From: Tanypteryx hageni | Lineage: Eukaryota > Arthropoda > Insecta > Odonata > Petaluridae | Assembly (NCBI GenBank): GCA_028673005.1 | Contig: CM054117.1 | Span: 2,170,001-2,234,000 of the forward strand | DNA: 64,000 bases | Direction: 5' to 3' | The notes under the pieces: generated by a model | What the model was told of the DNA's origin: nothing | The model's database searches: none | The model's input: the letters and a program-made list of their open reading frames with translations, nothing else | In this document: positions 21,171 through 33,169 of the stretch, piece by piece | Layout: the number at the start of each line of letters is the position of its first letter | How positions within the stretch are numbered: position 1 is the stretch's first letter | Program-made: the position numbers and the translations under genes

Positions 21171-22480
21171 CCATAAATAACGCCTGTAAATTCTCTGTGT
21201 ATTCTATTTATAGTGTATTCTTTACCGTCTTGTTGCTTGTTCCCTAACACTACTTCGAATTAATACCATATCACCTAAAATCCATTCGTAAACGTGTACG
21301 ATATTTCACCATACGTACTTTTTCTTCGAGCACGACATAGTTCCTTCACGAGCCCTTCTATGAGGTAAACGATCAAAATTAAATAACGAGTTGAGTACAG
21401 CATATGTGTCATGTGTTTCTACAACATGATGAAGAAGTTTAATTTTCGTGAGAACGTTGCAAAATAGGGATTAGTTCAGAATTCAGAATTAAAAAATAAA
21501 TTGCTAAATGATATAAGTGGCATCTCGTTTTAAATTACTGAACAGTATCATTTGTATTTATCTGAAAAAATAAATAATTTCTATAATAAGAATTCGGCAA
21601 CTAATTTTATGGTATATTGCTTATATTTTACCAAAATTTTAGCGCAGATATCCAAAGCCATGGATTTCGAAGCATTGGCTAGCAAGGGCTTACTGTACAC
21701 AGTTCAAATATAATATGAAAAGATAAGGGCACTGTATGACTCGCGATAGAAGAAACAGGGATTAAGAATCATTTTCATTTTTCAGTTCTTTTGAGGAGCG
21801 ACTACGAAACTATATCCCAAAATATTGCGCTTATAACTCATTAGCGGTTTTTTTGTAAAGTGTGCTTAGTAATTTGTTTAGTGGGTTTAGTTAAATCATC
21901 AATTATGCACGAAGATAGGGCGCGCTAAGAGATAAACTTATGTAGTGTTTATTTTGTGGAAGTTTTACGTAATGCGAGAACCTCTTACGAGGAGAACAAA
22001 GATCCGTCCGATATGAACATTCTTATGCATGCGGATTTCTTTGATACGTGGAGACTTTCTGCGAATATTAATGTAAATACTTAAAATTGTCCACGAACGG
22101 GCAACTTTGGGCGTTGTAACGATTTTCTGTAGTTCTTTTCGCACTTTTGTTTATGTCCGTCCTAATTACAAAGCGTATCATCCTATATCATAATATCCTT
22201 TATTACTCCGAAGCTCTGTAATACTGTCGACTACGAGTTAATTGTCCCGCTGTAAGTGTTTTAATGGCCTAAAATAAATATTGTACTTCTTCTTGCTGTT
22301 TTTACTATGGAGTGGGTCATCAGGAATATATCTTGCGCTAGCTCACGAATTTGTGTCATTAATTCCAAATTAACTCACCACACAAATTACATCCTCATTC
22401 AAAATATGATGCATTTGGAAATACATAAATACGACAACATTTTGCCGGCCCATCCTTTTCCAAACAACCACATCGCTTTC
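21171..22480. other. No gene recognised
   Basis: AT-rich unique-looking sequence with only short frames. No transposon motif was identified. Confidence 0.4.
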
Positions 22481-22499
22481 ATTGGTGAATAGTAATCTC

Positions 22500-22870
22500 T
22501 TCTTTGAGATAATGGCCATAAACTTTTGTGCTCCTAAACCATGGGTGCGATGGCGGAAACCCTGCGTCGGTGAGGTGCCGGCCGGAGGATGGGGCCGACC
22601 CTGCGGCGAGGAAGTCACCCTCGTAAGCACCTTTCCCTCTCACATCCCCCTCACCTCCCCCACCCCTCTCTTGCCTTCTTGCGGAGGAGTCCGCCGCATA
22701 TATATATGGGGGAGATGATAGCTGCGGGGCCTTTTTGCCACTCTACCAGCGACCGAGAGGAAGCGGCACACTCCGATCCTGGGTCCTCAGGTAACGTGTC
22801 CCTTTCCTATCCATTTTCCGAAATCCTCCTTCGCCCGTGTGAAGAGGAGGAAAAGTAATTGAGCTGAGTG
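22500..22870. other. GC-rich island, possible promoter or exon
   Basis: GC-rich sequence stands out from AT-rich surroundings. It contains ccgcatatatatatggggga (a TATA-like run, about 22693-22712), a C/T-rich stretch (22640-22680) and cctcaggtaacg (a splice-donor-like site, about 22784-22795). Frames on both strands are short. It could be a promoter with a first exon or a structured repeat; no homology is recognised. Confidence 0.25.
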
Positions 22871-24360
22871 CCATACCACCACCACCACGGATTATTGTTA
22901 AAACTTTTTTGTTTGTTAATAAAAACCCATAATTTAATACCTAACCCACCCACTTGAGGCGTTTCATCCCTAATCAAAAAACGGTGTGATGCTAATTTGA
23001 AAGCGGCCCACAATACCTCTCCATGCAAAAACAAACTCGAAGCCTCGACAACGACCTCTTCAATATTATTTATTGCGCGGAAAATTGCGTGCTTTACCCA
23101 TCGTTATGATAGTAATTTTTTACGATTCTGTATGTAGTGGCATTTACTATTTCGCTCTAAAGTGTAGCGGTTGTAATTATTTCGCGGCCACCTCTGTCGT
23201 CTAACACACCGTACCAAACCACAACACATTATGCGAGTTTCGCAAACTTCCCCACAGAACTCCGGTAAACTGCCCCATGTGGATTTCTCTCCGCCGTATC
23301 CGTGGCAAGTCGGTGCTTAGCATCAACGGCCTGGGGCAGAGGCGTAATGGAGGAAAGCCACTGGAACACATTCGTGCATATCTTGCTCAAAAGCCGCCGA
23401 GGCAAGTTATGAGAAATTTCGCACGCTCTCGTTAATATCTGGCAAATAAATTTCGCCGCTTACATTGTCTTCGTTTCATTTCGCCGCCGCCATGATTGCA
23501 ATGAGCAATCCGGAGAGAGCAACGAATGAAGTGATAATCCAAAGACGACGATAAAGCGCGAGGTACTCTTCTTTAGTTTCTTATACTCCAAATTCACAAT
23601 TTCAATTTTTATTATTTGAATTCTTTCAAATGTTTTCGATTTTTTGGGTTTTAAAATTTGCTGGAAGTTTATTTGATTTATTACATTACATTTTCACTCA
23701 TTATGCAAGGCGAAAAAAAATTACTATAAACTTAGAATGTAAACAAATGAAAATATTAAAATGAATTTTTATAACCAACTTTTATATAGTTAATACTTTA
23801 ATATGAATAAACTCCATAATATAATTATGATAACCTTTCTGCTTGCACGGGCGTAAAAAGTTGCAAAATTATCTGCCAGCTGACACTTTTACAACTTTTT
23901 ACGCGCTTGCCACGCGAATGCTTTGTTTAATTCTTAGCTCTTGTAAACGAAACGATTTTTCGCATGAATTTTCCTTAGCTCTTTTTCTCTGAGCGTATTT
24001 ACAAGAACGACGCTTTTCTCTATCCTCTGCTGTTTCGTTTAGACTCTTTATTTTGTATTACTTTCTTTTACGACCTTGTCTTTTCTCACGTTCTTCTTGA
24101 GATTGATAGATTTTTTTCGTTATCTCATAAAGGTCTATAATTAGAAAATGTTTCATCCAAAGTAAAACATAAGCCAAGTAAACAGTTCCAAAGAATAAAA
24201 TTATGTTCATAGCACAAACTACATAAACAAATATAGTCATCTAAAGTAGTTGTCAAATTTATTTTCAATGTGAACTATTCCGAGAAGATCGCATTAATGA
24301 TTATCAATAGTAGAGCAATAAGAATGTGATTATAATGTAATCATAATAAAATACATGTAT
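22871..24360. other. No gene recognised
   Basis: 22871-23560 has balanced base composition and several CG-containing words; 23561-24360 is AT-rich. No reading frame or transposon signature was identified in either part. Confidence 0.35.
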
Positions 24361-24576
24361 AAGACAATATTATGAATAGAGCGATAAGAATTTAATAATA
24401 ATAATAATAAAATTCATCTAAAGCTTACAGGTACCTTGATTTTCCAGACGTAATACTTAATGAAACTCCCATTTATCACAAAAATCAAAATTCACCAACG
24501 AGGTTTTCAAAAGTCTTTTCACAGGGAAAACAGTTTTTAGAATAATCTTAAATGAATAATGATAAAAGATTTTTAA

Positions 24577-24655
24577 GATAAATAAAAACTTACTATCAAT
24601 AATAATTACGATAAATAAAAACTTACTATCAATAATAATTACGATAAATAAAAAC
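24577..24655. repeat. 33-bp tandem repeat, ~2.4 units
   Basis: Unit gataaataaaaacttactat + caataataattac is repeated at 24577-24609 and 24610-24642 without change, with a partial third unit. The 66-codon minus-strand frame spanning it (repeated FLFIVIIIDSK) is a translation of this repeat. Confidence 0.9.
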
Positions 24656-24959
24656 AATTATTAGCAGAAATATCCCCTCAAAAAACGTAGGAATGCACGT
24701 ACTAATACAAATCCACATTAAAATAAAGATACTTCTATTACACCACGAAGAATGACATTAGTTTGTTTAATCTCGTTGCTATGATGGAGGCTTGTAATTT
24801 GTTCAGATTCGCATCAACAAATAAATGCAGAAAAGGAAAGCTAAGGATATACATTACAAATAATGTGATAACTCTTGTCAAAATAATGATTTTGTAAAAA
24901 AAACAACAAAAAAGAAAACAATTTAAAATATAAATAAATATGAAACAATAATCTGTTTC

Positions 24960-25040
24960 TACAGTTCGCGCGGCTGGGACTCGAAGTATTCCGCTCGCGT
25001 TCGGGTTATATCGCTTTAGCTACGACGCTATGTTGCCAAT
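24960..25040 (-). repeat. tRNA-like sequence (SINE or tRNA pseudogene)
   Basis: The minus strand reads cgtagctaaagcgata...gcggaatacttcgagtcccagccgcgcg. It carries a B-box-like ACTTCGAGTCCC and an A-box-like TAGCTAAAGCG at tRNA spacing. The acceptor stem is not convincing, so it is called tRNA-derived rather than a tRNA gene. Confidence 0.4.
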
Positions 25041-25529
25041 TTTCCAATTTCGTAAAGTCCATCGGTAGCTGCTGACGAGTTCTATGCTCCAATAGATCCG
25101 GATAAAGCACGTACATGCCTTCCGCCGTCACCGAAATACGATTGGAAAGTATGAGCAATCGTGTCAACATCGCTCATCAAAAAATTTCGAGCGGAGATGG
25201 AAATTTACGATCTCTTATTGGCTGGTATTTTCTTCCCCTTACCCCACGGGTCTAACTGTAGACAGGCCTCACCCGCACGAAATGCTGGAATGGACTATAA
25301 AACTATATATCTATCTTTCCACGCTAATTCAAATGAACATTTATCGCAGCGCCAACACGTAGATCTGGCGGCCGAGGGGACCAAATCACTCCTCTTACGC
25401 GATGTTTATCTCAGGTGAGGTGGTTAGAACTCTACACGCAGCTTTGGATTTTTTCATATTAGACGGGGTTAATATAAAGGTTAATATAAAAGGGTTAATA
25501 TAATAGTTTGTAAAATCAAGCTATAATTA

Positions 25530-26550
25530 GGATTGGTAGGATTCGATTTAAATCGGTAAACATCGAAATTGTAAAAGTTTCAAATTCGACGAAAACAAAT
25601 TGTCGTTTTTTCACCACTATTTTTCCACGGAATTATGTGACGTGATATTTAAATATTATTAAATTCAAACAATCTATTTTAGCTCCAAAGATTCAAAAGT
25701 GATACGAAAATTGGCATTTGACTTACACTTGGCTTTCTAAGATACTTATTTTGGTGGTTTAAAGACCCATACTTGGCGGTCGCAAGATCCAAAGTCACGG
25801 GCACGGTACGAAACTAAATAATCCGTTTATTGCACTCTGTCATTAACTTCTAAATTCGATATTATCACCCGGCATATTCAATAAAACGCAAAAGTCGACG
25901 AACACTTCCTGTCTTCTTCCGATCTCCTTCAAGGTGAAACAGTTTTCCCAAACTGAGACATGAGAACCGATCGCCAGGTGTCACATGTATAATGACATAA
26001 GTTTTTTATTTTTGGGAGTTATACTCGCAATCTATCCTCTGAGTTCACTCGCATTTTGTACTCTATTTATGCATTTATCGTCGTTTTCACATAACAAGAA
26101 ATTTTTTCTTCAATATATTCATTTGGTTGTACATTATAATAACGTAGCAGTAATTTCTGCTATCGAATGGTCAATATTTCACGAATAAGTGGGGTAAGTG
26201 GCTGTACCAGGTTAATGATTGAAGTCAAAAACAGCATATCCACAAAAAACTTTAGGGCAATACACAATCAAGCATATGAGATCAAATTTCTATATATACA
26301 ATTTTTGGGACATTTTAGTAGAAAGAATTCAATTAAATAATATCCTAGATAAAATCAATGAAAGTAATTTAAAAACGTCGATATTCGTCCTGGATTTTCT
26401 CGAAAAAATAGGCACGATATACGGCTTTTTTTATTTAAACGTAAAAAATTACCAAGCTTTACAAAATGTTTTAAAATAAACGTCGAAATTCATGCTAGTT
26501 TTTTTGAAAAATACGTCGATTTTTAAGAAAAATTAATGTCGAAAACTAGC
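25530..26550. mobile_element. Candidate non-autonomous element, weak inverted ends
   Basis: Left end taggattggtaggattcga (25536-25555) and the reverse complement of the right end (taggtttgctagttttcga, about 26530-26549) are similar. Both ends also carry 'cgtcgaaa/acatcgaaa' words. The palindromic word gatttaaatc inside the left end recurs at 32828-32845 in the context ggtaggactcgatttaaatc. The frames at 25985-26188 and 26219-26479 inside it have no recognised domain. No target duplication was found. Confidence 0.3.
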
Positions 26551-26879
26551 AAACCTAAATAAATTATAACCACGATGTCCCTGCCTGCGTGCCTGAGTGC
26601 CTGCCCGCCAGCGTCCGAAGCCTCGAGTGACGTCATCTCCCGGTATGAACGCCAATAACTCGAGAACAGTCGGTATGAGTACGACGAGTCTCCAGAAAAG
26701 GCGTGCGTTCGACACCAGGGTAGTTATCGTTTCCGCATTTGATTTAGTCGTAATCGGCTGGAATATGATACGTAGACCTTCAGTCTGTAACAGTTTAAAA
26801 TATACAAACTGCACTGTGATGGCATTTACTTGGTGGTATTCCATCATAAAAAATGACGTAAAGACATCATCATCATAGG

Positions 26880-27292
26880 TAGTCTGTCCGTAGACAGATC
26901 CGTGATTATTCATGGTTAAACCTGGTTCTCCATATACTCCTATTTTCCGCTGTCCTCTTCATATCTTGATAACTCTCTTTCCCTTTCAAATCGTCTATCA
27001 GCTGAAACCTTTTCCTACCTCTGTCCCTTTTTCTATCTAGTTCATACTCTCTCTCTCCTCAAGTAATGCCCAACCCAGTCTGCCTTCCTCTTTCCATTAG
27101 TCTGTATAATCATTCTCTTCTCTCCTACTCTTCGTAGCACTTCATCATTTTTCATCATATCTGTCCATTTTATCTTCAGCATTCTCCTCCAAGTCCACAT
27201 TTCAAAGCTTTCCAAGTATTTGATGTAATTTTTCCTTAGCGCCCATGTTTCTGCCCAGTACAAAGCTATACTCCATATATAGCATTTTATGA
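26880..27292 (-). pseudogene. RTE/BovB-like LINE 3' end
   Basis: The minus frame reads YWAETWALRKNYIKYLESFE, MWTWRRMLKIKWTDMM, VLRRVGEKRMIIQTNGKRKA and DWVGHYLRRE. Frameshifts then lead to the K-R-rich end and the terminus (ggattaaccatgaataatca type), which matches the end of the copy at 55757-57438. A short (atg)n-like tail lies at 26866-26880. Only the C-terminal connection region is present; the copy is 5'-truncated. The 126-codon frame at 26533-26913 starts in this tail and is probably accidental. Confidence 0.82.
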
Positions 27293-27770
27293 ATTTTGTT
27301 GACGGTATTCGCTCAAAGGCGTTTTGAGAGTATACCGGAGCAACCGGAAGACGAATCGCAGAAAAGACACGTGCGCAATGAAAAAACGGCTAACCCTTCA
27401 TAATTTTATTGTATAGAATAAAACGCATACATGGATAATTCAAGAGTTGCGTCAGAAAAGGAATGACTCCAAAAGGGAGAAAGTACGATGCAGAGAAAAG
27501 AAACGGATCGAAAAGGCTCGCGCGCTCTTGCTGAAAGAGGTCGCTTACACGCACTGACTCCCCAGCCCAAGGTAGGGACTCACGTCCAGACGAAACCCTG
27601 AAAAAAGCGCCTTCTCTCGAAACCCACCGGAAGTAACTCGATCCCTCCCGGTAGTTCGAGAGAGGGAACGATAGGGGGAGTCGTACTACTCGGTACAGCC
27701 TTTTAAATTCATGAACAAACTTCTTGCTGATAACTTCCCTTATATTCTCCATATTCTTCTGAAAGTATGT
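27293..27770. other. GC-richer segment with unassigned minus frame
   Basis: A 120-codon minus-strand frame (27752-27390) covers a segment of balanced composition with the stretch ttcgagagagggaacgatag. No domain is recognised. It may be the untranslated leader or LTR of an unidentified retroelement. Confidence 0.25.
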
Positions 27771-27776
27771 AATATA

Positions 27777-27812
27777 TAATACTATATGATATTATATATT
27801 TATATAGTATTA
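27777..27812. repeat. AT palindrome
   Basis: taatactatat (27777-27787) and atatagtatta (27802-27812) are perfect inverted arms of 11 bases around an AT-rich loop of 14 bases. It is capable of cruciform formation, with no known function. Confidence 0.8.
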
Positions 27813-27974
27813 CACTACAAAAATAAATTTAAAGACGACCCTGGTTTCGATGCATAGAATTAGGTGGGAAAGATTATGAAAACACGCTATATATACTTAG
27901 GCTTAGGCTTATGCCAGGAAAGAGACGTGAGGAGTGGGGGAGGTTAAGGCAGATATGAAAAGAAGACGAAAATA

Positions 27975-29250
27975 TTGGCTAGAGCAGTAGTTCTCAAGCG
28001 GTGTGTCGCGAATATTTCTCAAGTGTGCCGCGACATTGAAGAGAAAATGGAAAATCTGTGCGTCTTCCACCGATTATATATACCTTTTAATAAAGTAACT
28101 AACACAGTATTAAGACTAGTTGAATCCTCTTCAAGATATCACTACTTTGAAAGGCGCGTAAACAGTAAAACAACGTTGTCAGCAATATCATAGTAACTGA
28201 GGGCCTTGTGCGTGAGTCATATACAACTGATTGGTTCTCGTTGCTCTCTAAGTCTCCAGGATGACGTAGCATGCTCCGCCTGCGGTAACCTTTCTGGCTG
28301 TCCGCGACGAGGGTGCATTCTTTTATCAAATCAGTACTTTGATAACCTAGCTCCGTGGCTGGCTTATACTACAAATTCGTGTCTGTAAATGTATGTTTTG
28401 TGTGTTTATTCTGCATAAAATAATTTTTTATTAAGTGTTTTGTAAAATACCGTTGGTAAGAAACAGTGTGATATTTGTGGTATCGTCCAATTATCATTGC
28501 TAAAAATTATAAAATTTGCGCACATAAAAATGGACAGATTTATTACAATAAAACGTAAAGATGAAAAATATGAAAAACATATTAAGGAAATATTCAGTAC
28601 GAGCGGGACAAAATCAAGTAAGATTTCTAAAGTTTTTCGCAAGTTTATGGACAGTTATTTGAGTCTGGTGTTTTCTTGGTGTGGAGATAAAGATTATTCT
28701 GTTCCAATGTGTGTTGTGTGCGGTGAGAAACTATCGAACAAAGCCATAGTTCCCACGAATTTAAAGTGACATTTCACCACAAAACATGGACACATTGAAG
28801 GAAAATATTTGAACTATTTCACAAGGTTGATGGAACCGTATTCTAAACAAAAGAGTTACTTCGAATAAAATGTTTAATAGAGTTCAAGTTGCTCCATAAC
28901 AAGCAGCAGAAATCATATTTCAAAAAATGAAGTTCCCACACTATAGCTAAGTCACTTATTTGGCCGTGCCGTGCGATAGTTAGAACAATGCTCGGTAATG
29001 AAGCGGAACAAAAATTGCCAAAATTCTGCTTTCTAATGACACAATTCGAAGAAGGTTAGAAAATAGGTATTCTAATATAGAGAAAATGTTTCTAATAACT
29101 GATATTCGCGGCAAAGCACAAATATTAGCATTTGTTTGTTTCATTCATTTTCCAGTGGAAAAAGAACTCAGTGATTACAAAGAATTGGAGAGGAACAATA
29201 TAATGAAAATGGTAAAAAAGTTCAGGCATATTAGACACATTAAATTAAAT
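27975..29250 (+). pseudogene. hAT transposase (ZBED5-like), 5' half
   Basis: The hAT left end ggctagag|CAGTAGTTCTCAAGCGG (about 27979) is followed by a non-coding leader and then by a frame at 28530: MDRFITIKRKDEKYEKHIKE, YLSLVFSWCGDKDYSVP and MCVVCGEKLSNKAIVP. A stop in LK*HFTTKHGHIEGKYLNYF interrupts the BED-type zinc finger (C-x2-C ... H-x4-H). After frameshifts it continues AKSLIWPCRAIVRTMLGNEA, LENRYSNIEKMFLITDIRGK and VCFIHFPVEKELSDY up to about 29230. The catalytic core is missing here. Homologous C-terminal sequence in the same orientation lies at 31860-32500, so the two may be halves of one copy split by the antisense hAT at 29250-31860. Confidence 0.8.
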
Positions 29251-31860
29251 GGCCTTATTCTCCAATAGCATCAAAAATATTATCCGAATTAAAGGGAAGA
29301 ACGTCGCTGCTTTTAATGAGGCACCAATGAGGCTATTTCTGGTTCCAAACTGGAGAGTTTCAATCACATGTCGAGTTCCATGTTCAGCCTATTCCTCATC
29401 TTTGTTGTCAGCCCCACAAGTTAAAAATCCCACCATAAAGTTATATGTATTTGGGAACGGTAGCAGGTACTTCAATGCTACGTCGGTGAGTCCAGAATAT
29501 TCCCACCGTATGTGGATCCAAAAGTCCGTCAAACTTTTCTCGCTGGACACCAACTTCAGTGACATGTTCAAGGCAAGTTTCATAAGATTATCCACCTCTT
29601 TTGATGGAACCGTGATATCGATATCTCCAATGTGGTCCATGATTGCGAAAGGATTCCTGATCCACTCAAATCCTTTCTCGGGGATTGGAAAATGCCTCCC
29701 GAATTCCTCACGAATGCCTCGTAGGTGCGCTTTGAAGTGATCGACAATCGGCTCTCCAATTTCTTCCCCGGATTTAATCAAGAAATCGTTAAGAGTTGTG
29801 AAACTTTAAAATTCTTGGCGGTCGATGCAGCTACACCATAGTTTCATCTTAGTAGGTATAGCTTTTACTTTGTCCTGGACATTTAAGACGGTGACATCTT
29901 TTCCTTGCAAGGCAAGGTTCAAACCGTTCAGGATGATGAAAATATCAGCTAGGTATGCCAGTTGGTCACACCACCAGAAATAATGCATGTGGTCTGAGAG
30001 GGTAAAGACTTGACATTCACAATCCTAGAGGTAGATTTTGACCTCTCGCAATTCAAAGAGGCGGGTGAGTACTTGATCTCGCGACAACCCGCAACATCTA
30101 TTTCATGCTAAAGTTTGCACAGTATGAAATAGATGCCGCGTGTTTCTTCACATGGGATTTTTAAAATGCGTGCATTCAAAGGGCGGCCTTTGATAAAATT
30201 TACAATTTTTACTGCCTCATCTAGAACCGTTTTTAGGCCGACTGACATATTCTTCACAGCAAGTTGTTCACGATTAATGCTGCAGTGCTTGGTGCTGCCA
30301 ATAGTGCAACTGCTTTGAAATGCGGAGATAGGCCCTTTCTTCTGCCGAAGAGCCGTCAGTACAAATACAGACACATCGTGTCCAATCCACTTTATTATAT
30401 ACTATAAAATCGGTCACTAATTTTAAAGTGGCTTCAACTGTTGTCTTGGTAAGCAGGGATCGGCAGAACAAAAATCCGTAATGTACTTTTCTTGAATATT
30501 CATAACTGACATGCCAGAATGTTAGCATCGCCAACTATATCGGTGGACTCGTCAAGTTTGAGCAAAAAGTACAGACTGACGTAAACGTGATAACAGCAGA
30601 TATTCGAAATCTTCAGTCATATATGTTACTTGGCGTTGAATAGCATCATTGGAAAGGGGAATCTTCTCAATAGCATTCTTAGCCTTTTCCCCAAGCGTGA
30701 TGTTTGCCATTATTCTTACAAGTTCTTCAAGTTCTCTGCCACAGTATGATCTTTCCCAGTCTTTGCCACCAGTAGTGTTACCCTACATGAAGCCTCTGTA
30801 GCTTTGGCATTTTCACCACCAGTACTAATGAAATGTATAGTATTTTCATAGTGGATTAGTTCTTTACATTTTTCTGAAAAAACTCGATAGCCTTTCGAAT
30901 GTATTCTTTGTGTTTAGAATCAAAATGACGATTCAGCTTAGTGTTTCATTTCTTCATTATCCAGAGTCTTATAACATAAGACAAATTGCGGGTGGGGATC
31001 TTCTTTATCTCCCTTCCAGAAAAATCCCATTTTTTAAGAAGCCACTCTTTTACTTCCATTTTACATTCTTCCCCCTGTTTTGGCCCTTCTTTTAGTTGCC
31101 TAGTTGGTCACTGTTCTTTGCAATACTTTCACGAAGAATTCGTTCACACTTCTCGTATTCGTAATTAGGCAAGTCATTCACATCGGGCACACCTTTAACT
31201 TCATTCTAAACTGAAATTGTCAAGTTATCGACATCAGAATCACACTCGCTGTTGTGGTTCACAAATCACTTCCATTGCATTATTACCATTATTTTACGCC
31301 TTGTTCACATTCACACTATCACAATACTGTTGATGCAAATATGCTTCACTACGCACTGCAGGGTTAAGCAAACAACACACAACAAACTAAATTGATAACG
31401 ATGAAGCTGAACTAACAGTAATTTATAAATCTAAAGCAAGAATAGCAGCAATTGAAACCCACCGCCATCTAAAAACAACACTGATGATGCACTGATAACA
31501 AAGCGTCCTTCCCGAAAATTTCAAGAATTCAAACGATCTGCGTATGCGCATGCGCAGTAGGAGCTTTTCAACGTTGCCAAGCGTTGCGTGGCAGCCAGGC
31601 GTCTTGGTTGAATACTAAATTAGAGACCTCAATAAAATCTACTAACCCGTAAATAGCGTTTTATGAATACCTAATTTTAGTATCCATTAATAACTCACTT
31701 AGTGGGTTACTAGTAAGTACACCTTAGTCGTACGTGAAAATGAAAGTCTATGGAATTGCGCGTCATTCGCCCGTAAGAAGCAAAGAAAGTACTTGCATTT
31801 TTGGATCAGTTCGCGGCCCATCAGTGGGCCGCGGACCATACTTTGAGAATCACTATTCTA
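29250..31860 (-). pseudogene. hAT transposase (ZBED5-like), antisense copy
   Basis: The right-hand terminus on this strand reads TAGTGATTCTCAAAGTATGG (about 31853 leftwards), followed by a long leader. The coding region runs from about 31110 to 29260: GDKEDPHPQFVLCYKTLDNE with the first BED cysteine changed to Phe, KLNRHFDSKHKEYIRKAIEF, and GEKAKNAIEKIPLSNDAIQR. It continues with FLFCRSLLTKTTVEATLKLV, WTRCVCICTDGSSA (the catalytic CTDG segment), TKHCSINREQLAVKN and VKIVNFIKGRPLNARI. The end comprises QLAYLADIFIILNGLNLALQ and a long C-terminal frame (29781-29389) with WIRNPF and the dimerisation segment ALKYLLPFPNTYNF. Frameshifts and stops separate these. A left terminus was not found, so the 3' end is probably truncated. 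Confidence 0.85.
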
Positions 31861-32500
31861 AGAACCGCCTCTTCAAACAGCTTTGTAATGCTATGGATTC
31901 ACAATACGAATGTTTAATTTTACATACAGAAATAAGATGGCTGTCAAGGGGAAGAGTGTTGACTCTTGTATATGAAGTTAAAGTAGAGATGTTACGAATT
32001 ATTGAAATGAAAAGAAACAAATTTCTGTGAATATATTAGATGTAAACTTGGGTGCGCCAAATTGGCATATTTGGTGGAAATATTTAGGTATCTGAATAGT
32101 GTGAACACTAGCATGCAAGGGCGGAATGAAAATATCCAACATCCTGACTTATACGGATAAGGTACTGGCATTGCGGAGCATAGCAGAGAGCTAGAGAAGG
32201 TAATCTTGAAATGTTTCCTCTGATTCCAAAAACCCAAACTAAAGAAATTATTGCTCTCACGTTGGAGCATTTAGCAAATCTAGAGCACAATATGGAACGT
32301 TGATTTTCATCCTTGACTAAAGAGAAATACGACCGAGCAAGGAACCCATTCACACCAGTGACAGCTTACTTGTGTGCACTTACTCTCTCTTTCAACTGGT
32401 CGCACTCTGACAATCAAATACGCCGAATCGACTCTGGATATGTTCTGGATTTCTTTAAGAGAAGAATTGCGAAAAAAGCTTTGGCAATCTTGACGTAGTT
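31860..32500 (+). pseudogene. hAT transposase C-terminal half
   Basis: Directly next to the antisense copy's terminus, the plus strand reads FKQLCNAMDSQYECLILHTE and IRWLSRGRVLTLVYEVKVEM. These match the RWLSRG segment of hAT transposases. AKLAYLVEIFRYLNSVNTSM and a decayed C-terminal region (NPFTPVTAYL, IRRIDSGYVLDFFKR) follow. Orientation and family agree with the 5' half at 27975-29250. The junction with the antisense element suggests nested insertion, although the middle of the protein is missing. Confidence 0.7.
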
Positions 32501-33165
32501 TTCTACGCTCACCTAGGTGGACCACTGATATAACTGAACAATTTTTAATCTAAATCATTATCACTATTTCCGCATCAATTTTGTAAAATCGAGAAGAATA
32601 AACTACCCTTTATTGCTGTTCTTTATTGTTCATATCTTCATAATTTCTATTCTAGGTAATTGTACGCCTAAATACGAAATGTGATTTGATTTCGCTAAAC
32701 TCTTAGGTTCTACCGTCGCACACAGTTACACCTACAGATGACATGGCTGAAACCACATTTTTGGACTCAAAATCCCGTAATATGTGTAATCCCGTCAAAA
32801 TCTCGATTTTCCGCTCTTACTACTACTACTTGGTAGGACTCGATTTAAATCAAAAAATGTTGATAAACGTCGATTTTTTTAAATTTTAAAATCGTTGAAA
32901 ATTAATAGTCTTTGATAAGCGTCGATTTTCCAACAAAATGGAAAAGTATACGTCCAAAAACCTATTCTGAATTATAATATTAAAGTCGTTTCTGTATACT
33001 TTTTTCGCTATAATATTTTCTACCTACGATTTCGTTCCTTTTCTGGGCTGGCATTAACAGTGGGACTAAAAGAAGGGTATTTTCTTACACTCAAATATGT
33101 CTTTTTTTAAAAGCTCACGCTTCTACTCAGGAAAATCAGGTAACCACAATGCCCTAGGGTAGTTT
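32501..33165. other. No gene; gatttaaatc repeat
   Basis: AT-rich. 32815-32960 carries ggtaggactcgatttaaatc and repeated cgtcgattttt words, similar to the ends of the candidate element at 25530-26550. No coding sequence was seen. Confidence 0.4.
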
Positions 33166-33169
33166 TGGG

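Noticed and set aside
22482..22858. Plus-strand frames in the GC-rich island as a host gene
   Set aside because: Frames are short, overlap each other and lack any recognised protein motif; listed only as a possible promoter or exon.
24577..24655. Short CRISPR-like repeats of 33 bp
   Set aside because: The units are directly adjacent without spacers, so it is a simple tandem duplication.
26533..26913. 126-codon minus frame next to the RTE-like 3' end
   Set aside because: It starts inside the LINE terminus and reads into unrelated sequence; no domain.
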